64,000 nucleotides of DNA from Anadara kagoshimensis (GCA_021292105.1 CM037874.1:58754539-58818538), one strand, 5' to 3'. Numbered from the stretch's first letter, positions 11,251-22,198 are shown. Translations and numbers: made by a program. Notes: generated by a model not told the origin, from the letters alone.

Positions 11251-12780
11251 ATGGAGCAAAATATGGATTGTTTAAACGGTGTACATCCAGTTGACATGGA
11301 AACACAAGCTTGTAGAAAACACCCGGATGAGATTATAAAGAAATTCTGTTGTATATGTGACGAGTTGGTGTGCAAAATATGCATTTTAGGATTACATAGA
11401 TATCATGAGCTGACGGACATTGAAAACGTTATTGATCAAAAGAAACGCGAAATGAGCGAGCTACGATTTGATATTTTACAAAGCCGCATTCCTAATTTAA
11501 AAGCAATTATTGGAACAGTGAAACAAGTTAAAGAAGAGAATGAAAGAGAAAGTTCGAAGACAGAGGAATCTATTATACAAAGATCTATACAGCTGAAGGA
11601 CGCCATTGACCAGATCACTAACACGTGTATTGAGGAAACACACCATGTTAAAACAAGTAGGGACGAAACATTGACCAAAACAATAAAAAGTTTGGAAAAC
11701 ACATTGCAGGATCTTTCACTTTGTGCCAAAGCCTGTCAAATTGTTGTTAGTTCCAAAAACAGACTACAGATGGTTCAGCAATCAAAACAGGTTAAAATTC
11801 AAAGTGACAAAATAGGAACGTCTGCTAATGTTCCGTCACTGAAACCATTCCAATTTAACGCGGGAAAACTCTCCAGCAAAGGAATTGATGCAAACTTTGG
11901 AACGGTGTCCGGGAACGTTCATGCCACCCCGTTCGATCATTTTGAATTGATTTCGTCACTTAAACCTTCTAAAGGTGGGATTAACTTCATTATTCCGAGG
12001 ATCAACGAAGCATGGACAAACATCGAGGATTCTAATGACTTGAGCTTGTTAGACATCGAAGGACGAATTCTAACCACGATTGAAATGGAGATGACGATGG
12101 AAGGTATGGCGGTTATGGCTAATGGGAACTTAGTTCTTTCTGCTCCAGAAAAGAAAGCTGTGATGATGCGTTCAACAGACGGATGCTTGACAAAGCTGAT
12201 ATCAATGGAACCGTTGAAACCATGGGGGCTATGTCTGTCACAAAATGGCGACATTTTAGTGTGCGCTTTTGAAGAAAATGGAACGCCCAGCAAATCTAGC
12301 AGACGACGCGCTGTTCAGCGGTTTTCGATCACTGGTCAGCTTTTAGCGTCAATGGAACAAGAAGATGGCATAAACCTGTTCAATTTGCCTTATCGGGCAC
12401 GTGAAAACAAACATTTTGACATTGCAGTGGTGGATGTAATAAGTAAAGAATCCGCCAGAATTGTTGGTCTACAGCAAGACGGGACAGTTAAATTCATATA
12501 TGACGGCACAAGAAGCATAAACCCGCGTTCTAGATTCAACCCGTATGACGTCTGCTTTGATTCTATAAACAACATTCTTGTAGCCGACAAGGACAGTAAA
12601 ACCGTTCATATGCTGGACGAAAATGGATTTTGTTTGATGTTTTGTATGACATATACGGAGTGTTTCCCCACGTGTCTGGGATCATCTTGTGATGGAACCA
12701 TCTGGGTCGGTTATAGCAATGGGAAATTGGAAGTTTGGAGACCGAAATATCATGCTCTTATTTATCATCACGACGAGTAA
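11251..12780 (+). CDS. TRIM-type protein: B-box, coiled coil, propeller-like C-terminus; no RING
   Basis: A 509-residue intronless gene. The start at 11251 (aagATGGAG) is the first ATG; the open frame reaches further up only through a GTG. The B-box zinc finger has ligands C21, H24, C33, C36, C41, C44, H49 and H52. Residues about 60-190 are Lys/Glu/Gln-rich and form a long coiled coil. From about 235 onward blades such as LSQNGDILVCAF, FDSINNILVADKDSKTVHML and GSSCDGTIWVGYSNGKLEVW resemble NHL/WD-type propeller repeats of TRIM2/3/45/56-like proteins. There is no N-terminal RING, so it is unlikely to be an E3 ligase by itself; it may act as an adaptor or oligomerising partner, possibly in innate immunity as in the expanded molluscan set (inference). 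The single exon suggests retroposition or membership of a tandem intronless clan. Confidence 0.88.
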   Translation: MEQNMDCLNGVHPVDMETQACRKHPDEIIKKFCCICDELVCKICILGLHRYHELTDIENVIDQKKREMSELRFDILQSRIPNLKAIIGTVKQVKEENERESSKTEESIIQRSIQLKDAIDQITNTCIEETHHVKTSRDETLTKTIKSLENTLQDLSLCAKACQIVVSSKNRLQMVQQSKQVKIQSDKIGTSANVPSLKPFQFNAGKLSSKGIDANFGTVSGNVHATPFDHFELISSLKPSKGGINFIIPRINEAWTNIEDSNDLSLLDIEGRILTTIEMEMTMEGMAVMANGNLVLSAPEKKAVMMRSTDGCLTKLISMEPLKPWGLCLSQNGDILVCAFEENGTPSKSSRRRAVQRFSITGQLLASMEQEDGINLFNLPYRARENKHFDIAVVDVISKESARIVGLQQDGTVKFIYDGTRSINPRSRFNPYDVCFDSINNILVADKDSKTVHMLDENGFCLMFCMTYTECFPTCLGSSCDGTIWVGYSNGKLEVWRPKYHALIYHHDE

Positions 12781-13300
12781 ACCGCCATTTTACTACATTT
12801 ACTTTCCAAATCATTCAACCATTTTACATTAAGCCAACATAACAATCAGTATTTCAGTGGTTCGAAAGCTTTGTGTTCTTAACAAAATGGCGACAGTTAA
12901 GTGTTGACCTTTGATTATTTGCTCCGAAATTGGTTGTTTTTGCCGTCAGGAAATACCAAGCCATCATTGCCAACAATAACATAAACGTGACTAGAAAGGG
13001 CAAATAGTAGTTCCGTCGCTATCCAAATTAACTAGACTACGAAAATGTCCTGTCACTGACATTTGGTCATCAACGGGGTCTTGTATAGAACAATTATAAA
13101 CATTTTTAAGACGGAACACAATAGAAACTGGTCGTTGATAAGTTTGTTGTCTTTGTATTCAAAACTACCCTGGATATATTTGACGTCACACAGTTCTGTG
13201 TTTCTTTCTTTCTCAAATTCGACAACACATGTGGCGGTTGGAAGGTAGCTAAACAGGAGGCGCCTTTTCTTCTGAAGCAGCAGACCCAACTTCTTACATA
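12781..13300. other. 3' flank of the TRIM-type gene with degraded repeat
   Basis: No gene. From about 13150 (ctggatatatttgacg) the sequence matches the body of the D foldback family also seen at 46360 and 38400. Confidence 0.5.
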
Positions 13301-13560
13301 GCTAAATGGAAGTTCACGTGTTTAACTTAACATGCCAGTTTTAAAGTTTTTTGCTTTGCATAAGAACTGTGATTTGGGCATGGATTAGTAGATTGTTTTT
13401 GGCTTTGCGATTGTGTTTTGGACATAGAATTGTATATTTAGTAATTTTTTTTAGTTTTGGACATGGATTAGTTTCTTTCTCTCAAGTTGACTTATTGATT
13501 TGGACTATTATGGACTAATTATGATTTGGACAATGGATTGGTATTAGTGTTTTTGATTTA
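13300..13560 (+). repeat. D-family foldback repeat, partial
   Basis: Contains gttcacgtgtttaactta, then a cagttttaaagtttt stretch, then gacatggattag; this order recurs more than ten times in the window on both strands. Confidence 0.65.
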
Positions 13561-13884
13561 CAAGATAAGAACTTCATCTAGTATGATCTTTACATGTGCA
13601 TGTATTTTTTATGTTAATTTATTCACATATTATACAAATGTTATGTAATGAGTTTTCGTAACTATTTAATGACGTCACAAAACTTCATTTAAAGACAGAA
13701 TAAATTGTACTATAAATTATTGTTTTAAATAATTTTATAAATCTATTTTTAAATATATTGTTGTTTTATTTTCGGATATAATAAAATGCAGAATTTATAC
13801 ATTCTTAGGACAAGCGTTCACGTCATTAGAATCTGAATAAGCACATACCTCATGATCCTACTAGTATCTATATACATCTATAAT

Positions 13885-14505
13885 CGTGCAATATCGCTGC
13901 TATCTCGGAAATGTTTTCAGAAACACATAAGCACCAGTGGTACGCTAAGATACAAACAAAACCTAAACTGAGAACTTACATAAAACTGAAAACTGAATTC
14001 CAAACAGAAAATTATTTCAAAATGAATATGCCAAAACATGAGCGATCAGTGCTGGCACAGTTTAGATGTGGAACACTTCCGCTAAGGCTAGAAACGGGAC
14101 GATTTAGAAATGAACGTATAATGGATAGAAATTGTACAGTTTGTAATATAGGTTGTATAGAAGACGAATTCCACTTTTATTAGGTTGCTCGCTATATTCC
14201 GGTTTGAGACAAAATCTTATGGCTAAGTGCAATATTTCTTCTCAAATTACTCCAAACTTCGACCTGTTTATACATTTAGTAACTTCCCAAGACAAACTGC
14301 CAGATATATACATGTATATTCAGCATTACAACTCCGCCAATCAAAACGTTCATGTAAAGAGTTATAATTAGTATATGTATATAAAGTGACTGACAAGTCC
14401 TCTGGGCCGGGTGCATTCAGATATGTTATATATTTTCTTTGTAATAATGTTTTTTTTTTTAAATATGCAACTGTCCCTATAATAAATAACTTACTTACTT
14501 ACTTA
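13885..14505 (+). mobile_element. LINE A, 5'-truncated 3' fragment
   Basis: The open frame 13911-14183 encodes the region downstream of the reverse transcriptase, with KHERSVLAQFRCGTLPLR and a CxxC...DEFHF zinc-knuckle-like end (NCTVCNIGCIEDEFHF). The frame breaks near 14178, and the expected continuation (LLGCSLYSGLRQNL) runs on in another frame to 14371. The 3' end is an aataa(cttact)n-like tail at about 14480-14505. It resembles the C-terminus of Jockey-superfamily (CR1/L2-like) LINEs of molluscs and cnidarians. Not functional. Confidence 0.75.
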
Positions 14506-14560
14506 TACAGGCTAGAGACTGACTAAAACTTTCAGTAATAAACTATAAAGTGGAGAAAGA

Positions 14561-14771
14561 AGTGAAGATTTTTCACTTATATCGAGATGATTAGTTCTGG
14601 GACGGTGAAAGAAACCGGAATACCAAGAGATAACTATGGACATTCGGCAAGTAAAATTGAAAAGTTTCTCCTACTATGATCTCATCCGACGGAGGGCTTC
14701 GAACCAAGGCTGAGAGAGGTACTGTGCTCCATATGCAGTCCTTTAGACCTCTCGGCCACCTTACCACAGTA
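14561..14771 (-). mobile_element. SINE, tRNA-headed, family S2
   Basis: On the minus strand a tRNA-like head (ggtggccgagaggtctaaag with a later ggttcgaagccc) is followed by a body ending in ctcgatataagtgaaaaat. The head resembles Leu/Ser-type tRNA, unlike S1, but the tail is shared. A related tail lies at about 52265-52310. Confidence 0.65.
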
Positions 14772-15029
14772 ACTTAAAAACAGGAATACAATCTTCATGA
14801 TTTTGCACATTTTCAGATTGATAGGATGTAAAATAAAACTATCTTTAATTTTTTTAGGAAAATTGTTCTTAATGTCTCTGGTGCCGACACCTGTTCAAAT
14901 TTTTTCTGAAAGCTTAGCAAAAGGAAAATCTTAAAACAGCAGTCTATTTGTAGATCAGTAAGGACAAGAGATCCCACCCAGCCTACATCACTAATTTCTG
15001 TAACAAAACTTTCAAAATGAATGTAATTA

Positions 15030-15061
<32 letters not shown>

Positions 15062-15167
15062 CGAAAAGTAAACAAGTTCACACAAGTAGTAAAATATATA
15101 GAAAAACAAAAAGTGAAGATTCATCGAAATTTCGTACTATTTATCTACATGTTCTATTGTAAATACA

Positions 15168-15206
15168 CATTCCCAACCGGTTTCATTGAATTTCTTCAGG
15201 GGAATG
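15168..15206 (-). ncRNA. Predicted hammerhead ribozyme, left terminal repeat
   Basis: The minus strand reads the same 39 nt as the motif at 16805-16843: a CATTCCC/GGGAATG stem I, a CTGAAGA core, a GAA core and a palindromic ACCGGT stem III with a T before the cut site. Identity with the right copy is complete. Confidence 0.6.
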
Positions 15207-15257
15207 GAACTGTTTTCTTGACGTAACTATATTTATTATTATGACGTCATAGAACAA

Positions 15258-16610
15258 TTATTGCCGATTACCGCGCCGTCTACCATTATAACATTGGGGG
15301 AGGGGCATATAATCTCCATAATGATAATTATGCATATGAATATTGTCTCTATTACAGTTTACCCCTTTATTACTCCTCCAAGAATGGTATGGCGGGTTAA
15401 TTGTCTCTTGTTTGTTATCAAGGTTCTTAGTTGCGCGTATGTAGTTCGGATGTTTTGGATACCATGATTTCTTTCTATGAGATTTCATCACATCAGTATT
15501 CCCCGAACACTTGTCTACGCTAGATTTTACCACGTCGGCAAATGATTTCATTTTGTCCATGTCGGGACCGTTTTTTATGGCACATAATATCTGCTTCTTT
15601 GTGTTTGACTTTGCTGTTCCTTTATCTCTTTTCTCCGGTTTTCCGACTTTTCCGGTGTTATGTGAATTTAGAGATTTGAAAAATGGATTTTTACCATGGA
15701 ATTTATCTTGAAATTCTACCCGGTCTTTTTTCCTTTCTCTTTTCTCTGGTTTTCCTACTTCTCCGGTATTATCGGAAAATAGAGATTTGTTATTTCTCTG
15801 TTTGAAAAATGGATTTTTACCATGGAATTTATCTTGAAATTCTACCCGGTATTTTTGCATCCATTTTTCTTTCTTTTTCCAATGTTTTTGAGATATTTTT
15901 TCATGTTCCATACATACTTGATTCCACATCATTTTCAGTAAATTGCATACTTTTGGTGTGTTTTGATCCCGAAACATGTTGTGCATATCCATATCTATGT
16001 TTTTGTATTCTTCAGTACATTTGGCACTTCTAAGCCTTAAAAGTTCTATCTCCGTATTAAAAGTTTGTAAAGCCAGAGATTCCCGGCATTTGCGTTGTTC
16101 ATCCGGTTCTGTTTTTATCTCTCTTATTTGGAATTTTCTTGGGATAATGATTGGATTGGAAGACTTCCAGGAATTGTACACAGCATATTTCCGTTCGTTT
16201 TTCAGCTTATTCCAGAATTTTGACTTCCTTAATCCAATTTTTTCATTCCACAAGTTGTTGATCTTTTCTTTAAATTCCATGGCTTTAAGTTTTACCGTAA
16301 TTGCAGTGGATACGTTTTTCTTCTTCAAATCAGCTTTTTCTGCACATGTCCTTCCGAAACATGGTCCAATGAGATCGTTATTTGACAGTGAATTCTCTAC
16401 GGTATTGTCTCGGGATATTTCGGAATCCTCTTTGTTCTGATTATTGTTTTTATCATCTTGAGGATTTTCGTCCATTAATCCAGTAAGCAAATTATAGATT
16501 TCACTGACTTTTCCACTAAGTAAAGTTATATCTTCTTGAATGCACATAATAGTAAGCTGTAAATCTTCTTTGGATATTTTCGTAGAATGGTAACAATTCC
16601 TCGATGCCAT
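15258..16610 (-). CDS. 450-residue basic coiled-coil protein inside the ribozyme-flanked element
   Basis: Not recognised. The intact frame starts 24 bp inside the right-hand repeat and its stop lies about 4 bp from the left-hand repeat, so the ORF fills the element exactly. Residues about 10-50 form a coiled coil (SKEDLQLTIMCIQEDITLLS). A Lys-rich middle carries an internal duplication in which VEFQDKFHGKNPFFK and then GKPEKR occur twice. The C-terminus is Asn/His/Tyr/Arg-rich (NYHYGDYMPLPQC) and ends RRRGNRQ. Coiled coil plus a basic tail is what one expects of an ORF1-like RNA-binding chaperone, but no zinc knuckle or known fold is visible. The intact length suggests recent selection or recent insertion. 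Confidence 0.65.
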   Translation of the reverse strand: MASRNCYHSTKISKEDLQLTIMCIQEDITLLSGKVSEIYNLLTGLMDENPQDDKNNNQNKEDSEISRDNTVENSLSNNDLIGPCFGRTCAEKADLKKKNVSTAITVKLKAMEFKEKINNLWNEKIGLRKSKFWNKLKNERKYAVYNSWKSSNPIIIPRKFQIREIKTEPDEQRKCRESLALQTFNTEIELLRLRSAKCTEEYKNIDMDMHNMFRDQNTPKVCNLLKMMWNQVCMEHEKISQKHWKKKEKWMQKYRVEFQDKFHGKNPFFKQRNNKSLFSDNTGEVGKPEKRERKKDRVEFQDKFHGKNPFFKSLNSHNTGKVGKPEKRDKGTAKSNTKKQILCAIKNGPDMDKMKSFADVVKSSVDKCSGNTDVMKSHRKKSWYPKHPNYIRATKNLDNKQETINPPYHSWRSNKGVNCNRDNIHMHNYHYGDYMPLPQCYNGRRRGNRQ

Positions 16611-16804
16611 CTTCCGTACTTGTGGTAGATAAATATCGAAAAGTAAACAAGTTCACACAAGTAGTAAAATATATAGAAAAACAAAAAGTGAAGATTCATC
16701 GAAATTTCGTACTATTTATCTACATGTTCTATTGTAAATACACATTCCCAACCGGGTTCTATGACGTCATAATAATAACTATAGTTACGTCAAGAAAACA
16801 GTTC

Positions 16805-16843
16805 CATTCCCCTGAAGAAATTCAATGAAACCGGTTGGGAATG
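16805..16843 (+). ncRNA. Predicted hammerhead ribozyme, right terminal repeat
   Basis: Parts in order: stem I strand CATTCCC (16805-16811), core CTGAAGA (16812-16818, fits CUGANGA), stem II AATTCAAT (weak), core GAA (16827-16829), ACCGGT (16830-16835), T (16836), then GGGAATG (16837-16843), which pairs perfectly with the first strand. ACCGGT is self-complementary with no room for a loop, as in minimal hammerheads that work as dimers. The predicted cut is after 16836. The weak stem II is the main doubt. Confidence 0.6.
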
Positions 16844-17031
16844 TGTATTTACAATAGAACATGTAGATAAATAGTACGAAATTTCGATGAATCTTCACTT
16901 TTTGTTTTTCTATATATATATATATGGCGCAAACGTGTGACTCCATTATTTGTAGTACCCTAAAGACACCATAAATACATATAAGTGGAGTAATGATGCT
17001 TGAACCCAAGCCAAGATTATATCACTTACAT

Positions 17032-17275
17032 CCAGGGCCTGGTTGTTCAAAGCCACGTTAATATAACCACTTGGTTTCAAGTGAAATTTTGTATCTTCCA
17101 TAAAAGGCAATATTTTCAAAACTAATTGGGTACAATTCTATATCATGTTAATAGTTTTCAGTTAGAATTGGTTTAGTTTAAAATTGTATGCCAGTAATAA
17201 ATATTTAAATTTCAATAACATTTTGATTTTTCACTAAACCTTTGGTTAAGCAAATGGAACTTTGGACAATCAGAT
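17032..17275. repeat. Short inverted-repeat element (ggttgttcaaag ends)
   Basis: Starts ggcctggttgttcaaagc and ends ggaactttggacaatcag; the ends are imperfect complements about 240 bp apart. MITE-like, with no coding content. Confidence 0.55.
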
Positions 17276-17344
17276 CCTTATGGCAAGAACTGTGATGGTG
17301 GAAGTGAATTCTTACCAGCAAATGATTAAAGAGATGTGTGGAGT

Positions 17345-17684
17345 AATGGTGTTTAATGCCTCAATAAAGAATATTTCACTTATATCAAGACATCACTAGC
17401 TATAGGCAAAGGTGCAGAAACATGAGAAAGGTATCTGTGTGTTGCACTGATGGCAATATACATCAGGGTTCTTTATCTTGCCATGCCTACCCTGACACAG
17501 GACCTCGTTTATTTTAAGTTTCCATCTGAAAGAATCATGACTTTTATTTTGTAATGCCAAGCACTTGGCGAAAGAAGAGTCACTACACACAATCAAATCT
17601 TTGATCAGACCCAGTTGAGGTTCGAACCCACTACCTGCCACTTACAGAGCAAGCACTCTACAAACTGAGCTACCGCAGTGGTCA
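17345..17684 (-). mobile_element. tRNA-derived SINE, family S1, near full length
   Basis: The minus strand begins ccactgcggtagctcagt, with the A box, the B box gggttcgaacct and gggtctgatc, then the shared body and a terminal caccattactcca stretch. The best-preserved head of the family in this window. Confidence 0.85.
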
Positions 17685-18472
17685 AATTATTAAAGAACTT
17701 GTAAACATTACAAATCAGTATGGATAAATAAAAATGGGAACATTTATTGATATGTTGAACATCTATAAAGTAAATTATGTAAATAACATGTAAATTTTAA
17801 AGTTCATAAAAATTAAATACTGAAAAAAACAATCACACACTAACAGTAACAAATTTATAAAATACTGACAGGTGTAAAACATGTTTAACTTACAGTTTTT
17901 ATGTACATGGTCAGTATTCCAGATTTTTCAGATGGGATCATTTTAAAAAAATATCCTCTAAAACACCTATAACATCAATATTACTGCATTCATATATTGT
18001 TTTATATGACTTATTAAGACCTTAACAATTGGGTAATTTGGCAAAATATCGAATCAATGTCTCCGATCTAGAATGAACACTGTATTGTGAAATAAATGGA
18101 ATAAAAACACATTGGAAATGTTTGAGTAAAAATCAATGGACTTTCAAAAATGGAAAAAAAAGCTGAAAAACATATCAAGGTTTTCAATTCTTCATAGCAT
18201 AAAAATAGTGTGTTTTTATAACTTCATGAACACATTAGATTGATAAATATCTGTTGTACAGCCAAATTTATATCTTATACATCTTTTAACAATTAAAGGT
18301 TACAGAAAAGCTAGATTTTTCTTGTTTTATGAAGTTAAAAATACATCATGAAAAGACTAGTGTACATCTTACTTAACAAAAAACAGGTGTGTAAAATAAA
18401 TTTGAAAATGGTATCCTTTTCACATTCTAAATTGTCACATGAAGTTGAACACAATAAATTTTACAATGGCAT

Positions 18473-18655
18473 TACAGTCAAACCTGCCTTAAAGGCCACC
18501 TTAATATAAGGGCAACCTGCTTTTAAATGCCAGTAAAATGTTATCCCAATTGCTCTTTATTTGTTTTATTTGAGCCTCCATATAAGGGTCACCTGCACAT
18601 AAAGACCAGTTTTACAGGTTCCCTTGGGTGGCCTTTATAGATAGGTTTGACTGTA
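18473..18655. repeat. TA-flanked MITE, TACAGTC family, copy 2
   Basis: TACAGTCAAACCTG at the left and the complement ending GACTGTA at the right; same interior as 3848-4030. Confidence 0.8.
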
Positions 18656-18845
18656 TCAATATAAAATGTTGCAGTTGGCACTTAACCATTTGCTTTTTAG
18701 ATCACTAGTATGTGAATCAGCTATTTGTTCTTTAATGAATAATGTGGCAGCCCTATAAAGCTAGCATCATTTACATTTAGCCGATTTTAAATTGGCACCT
18801 AGTATTACCAAATACAACACATTTTGTACATAGACTTGTATCGCC

Positions 18846-19362
18846 GAGTATTTGTCTACTGTTCAAGCCATTCTGTCTGTGACACTGAATCACTTTCTAT
18901 TTTCATAGAAAATCATATAAACTTGTATAAAGATTGATATTTTTCACTTGCTTGTACCTAGTCATATAACGGGAAATCTGCATGGGCATCTGAAACTAGC
19001 CTAGAATATTTCTGCACAGAGTAACACACTGGCGCTATGGGGATTTAATATGTTGAAAAACCAGGCAAATGGTGGATCTTGTTGGGAATATGATGTAGAA
19101 TGTCACCATGGACATCACTGCCAGTGTAAACATCACCATTTCTCCCCTATGTAAAATACATGTAGTGCCAACATTTTTCTTTCAACAGAAATACTTTATG
19201 ACAATAGCAGATGTGCATACAAATTTTTAGTTACGACTAGGTACAAGTATGTGAACAATATCAAACATTATTCTTCATTTTTATTAAATTTTCTATGGAA
19301 ATAAGGCATAAGTCACTGTCTCAAACAGAATGGCATAAACAGTAGCTAATTATTTACTCATA
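18846..19362. repeat. Foldback element with long (about 130-160 bp) imperfect arms
   Basis: The left arm gccattctgtctgtgaca, then catagaaaat, then cttgtacctagtc is matched in inverted order by the right arm (gactaggtacaag, attttctatgg, ctcaaacagaatggc). It lies just 3' of MTFP1 and may be in its 3' UTR. Confidence 0.75.
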
Positions 19363-19403
19363 TCAGTTAATATTTGACTAGCTAATTAGTTCCTAATATT
19401 AAT

Positions 19404-22117
19404 TCAATCATTTCTTTCATGATGGACAACCTGTTCCATTTTAGGTTCAAAATATTTTCTAAATGTGTTTTCCATAAAAAAGTCCACAAGTCGGTCTATA
19501 GGCTTAATGATGATGGGTATACAACATAGTCCTACAGCCGTTGTAGTCCATTTTCGTGTTGGTCCTGGTAGCTTTGTTGCTCTTTTAAGAAGTACTCCCG
19601 TCAAAAAACATATCCTGTTTATTGTCAATCCTGGGATAGCTACAGACGCAAGTCCTTGCCATATAAGGGTATCACATACTGCCCATGCCACTTTCTTCTT
19701 AACACTATCTTCATTTTTATATTTCTAAAAATAAATTATTAGACTGTTATAAAAAAAATTAATAGATCAAAAAAATTAAGATGAATAAGAAAGTTACTGT
19801 GGACAAACCAGTTAGTTGTCGTAGAACATTACCTACCAGAAGAGGGTAGCTAAGCTTAATATAAAACCCATTAAAATACAAAAACAAATGTTGGGGTTTA
19901 ATCTAAACAGTGCAAAATTCGGCCTAAATTTTGAAAATTGTGCCTAGAAATTGGACCCCAGGTGATAAATTAGTGACTGGTGAGTAGTCATTCTTTACTG
20001 TGAAAATAAAAACTTTGATTTAATATTGAAGTCCTTGGTATTGCATGTATTGGTAGTCCACATACCGGTAATCTCCACATATTGAAATTAACAGAATCTT
20101 TAGAAACAGGAATTTAATAAACAAACACCTTCATTTGTCTATCAAAAAAAATAAATTCTTATCTTCATGTTCATGTCTAGGGAAATTGGTTTGTGTGTGT
20201 GATTGGAGATCAATCCAAGAAAAATAGAACATGATTGGAAAAGCTGAGAGAAATTTGTCTAGAGAAGTTATAGGTAGACAAGAACAGAAACAATATTTAT
20301 ATTTAAGTCTTTTACAACACTTGCATCTAAAGGATTTTGCATCGATAAACAATATGTTCAAAGAACTTTTTCATCAGTCTTCTCTAATAATTGTTATAAT
20401 ATGATAAAATGCATTAAGAGCCATCATACAGCAGAGGTCCAAAATTATGTTTAGGAATGGAAGGTAGTGATGGGAATCGGTTGCATTTTCATAATCGATT
20501 AATCGGTTATAATCGGAAGATGATTTAGATAGATTTTCCTATTATAATCGGTTAATAAATTGAAGCAGATATTACAAAGTAAATTAGATTAAATTTTATA
20601 TATATATATTTGTATGTCAGTTAAGGCTTAAAATATCCTCAATTTTTCTGATCATTTATTCTTTCTACATTTGTGTTAGTTTTCTTTTCCAAGTACACTT
20701 ATTTCAGCTACAATTTCATACTTATTTTATAAGAGACGTTCCATAAACAAACTTCAGTACATAATCGAAATTGATCGATTATTAGATTTTAAAATCCATT
20801 ATTGCTAATAGGACGCTCAAACAATTAGATATCGATTAAATCGATTAATCGGTCCAACACTAATTGTAGGTCCAGGGCCTTTTGTCTTTATTTTTGGCAG
20901 GTCCCATACAAAGCCATGGAACTTCAATATCATCATTGAAGGTCCATGTGTAATTATGTTATCATATAGAAAAACTGTATTTTGTTGATAAAAACAGTAG
21001 ATCCATTAGACTTTTACAGTTTAAATATCAAGGATCCCAATGCAAAATCAATAGGTCACAAACCTCGGACCTGGGGAATTTTGAATCCCTAATACAGACA
21101 CTAATACATTCTGTGCGGCAGATCTGGATGAAAAATTATGTCCATGGGTACATTAATTCAGAAGTTTGAATCTGTTATTTACTATATGATGTTCTTTTAA
21201 AAGCAAATTTGAATTTGTATAAAGGGAAGTAACTCCTGTACTTCCAGATAGACTAAATATGATTTCCATGCATTTTTATCAATTTTACATGTATCAGAAT
21301 TCTATAACTAATTCTCTTATAAAAAAAAAATTATGACTCTATCAGAGAAGAAACTTTCCCATAACAAATGTTAAAGAATAATGTCCAGGAGATCAACTGA
21401 AAGAACAGATTCAGATTATAAATTTGCAATGAGGGCTTAAGTCCTTGGTGAGGCCTTGGAGCTGAGTTAAGTTGAGTTGAGTAATGGTGTTTAATGTCCC
21501 AGTTAATAATAATTAACTTATATCGAGACAATGCCAGCTATATGTAAAAGTGTTTAAAGCTGCATCAACAACATTACAACTATTTGCAGCTATGACAAGC
21601 CTTCCAATCAGCCTATGTATTATTTTAATGTTAATAAGCGAATAATAAATTATACTTTACTAACCTCAGAAGCTTGGTTTCCTTTATGTTTTGCATCAAA
21701 AATTACATATGCAATAGCTATACCATAACTAAATCTTACAAAGTCTACACGAATTTGAGATCGAAATGCTTCTCCAACCTCATTTGCATAACCTATCAAA
21801 TAGAGAATGAAATTTCATGATGTTTATATAAATTATTATTACTAAATGTTAAAGATAACAGTGACATTCAATAACATTTTATGTCACTGGAGATAACAAT
21901 GACTTTATTTGAGATAAAAATCTGTTTTCTGTCCCCAAATTATTCTATATAAAATGTTTGAAAAAACATTTTTCACAGACATACCTAACTTTATCCAGAC
22001 AATTCTAGAATTTTTCAGTCTGTGACAGAGTCAATTTGTAACATTAGAATTTCAGTGAATAGTCAAAATGAGATAATTTCCAATTTGTGTTCCGTATCCC
22101 TTTCATTCTTAAGTCTG

Positions 22118-22198
<81 letters not shown>

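Larger units (their letters stand above)
15059..16918 (-). mobile_element. Penelope-like or retrozyme-like element with ribozyme-bearing inverted terminal repeats
   Basis: The left terminal block (15059-15254) consists of segment A (starting tatcgaaaagtaaacaag) then B (ending gacgtcatagaac). At the right, A recurs in direct orientation (16634-16755), then inverted B (16756-16829), then a shortened inverted A (to about 16918). In the orientation of the enclosed ORF the order is A-B-A'-ORF-B'-A'. The left and right copies of B differ at about one position, so the insertion looks young and whole. Both outer ends lie in TA runs, suggesting a TA-rich target. Each A/B junction contains a hammerhead motif. 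Penelope-like elements are known to carry hammerheads and direct or inverted pseudo-LTRs. No reverse transcriptase or GIY-YIG domain is seen, so it would be non-autonomous. DIRS-like or TIR DNA elements are alternatives. Confidence 0.6.

Noticed and set aside
15261-16440. Several plus-strand ORFs rich in Phe and Ser
   Set aside because: Antisense shadows of the 450-codon minus-strand ORF.
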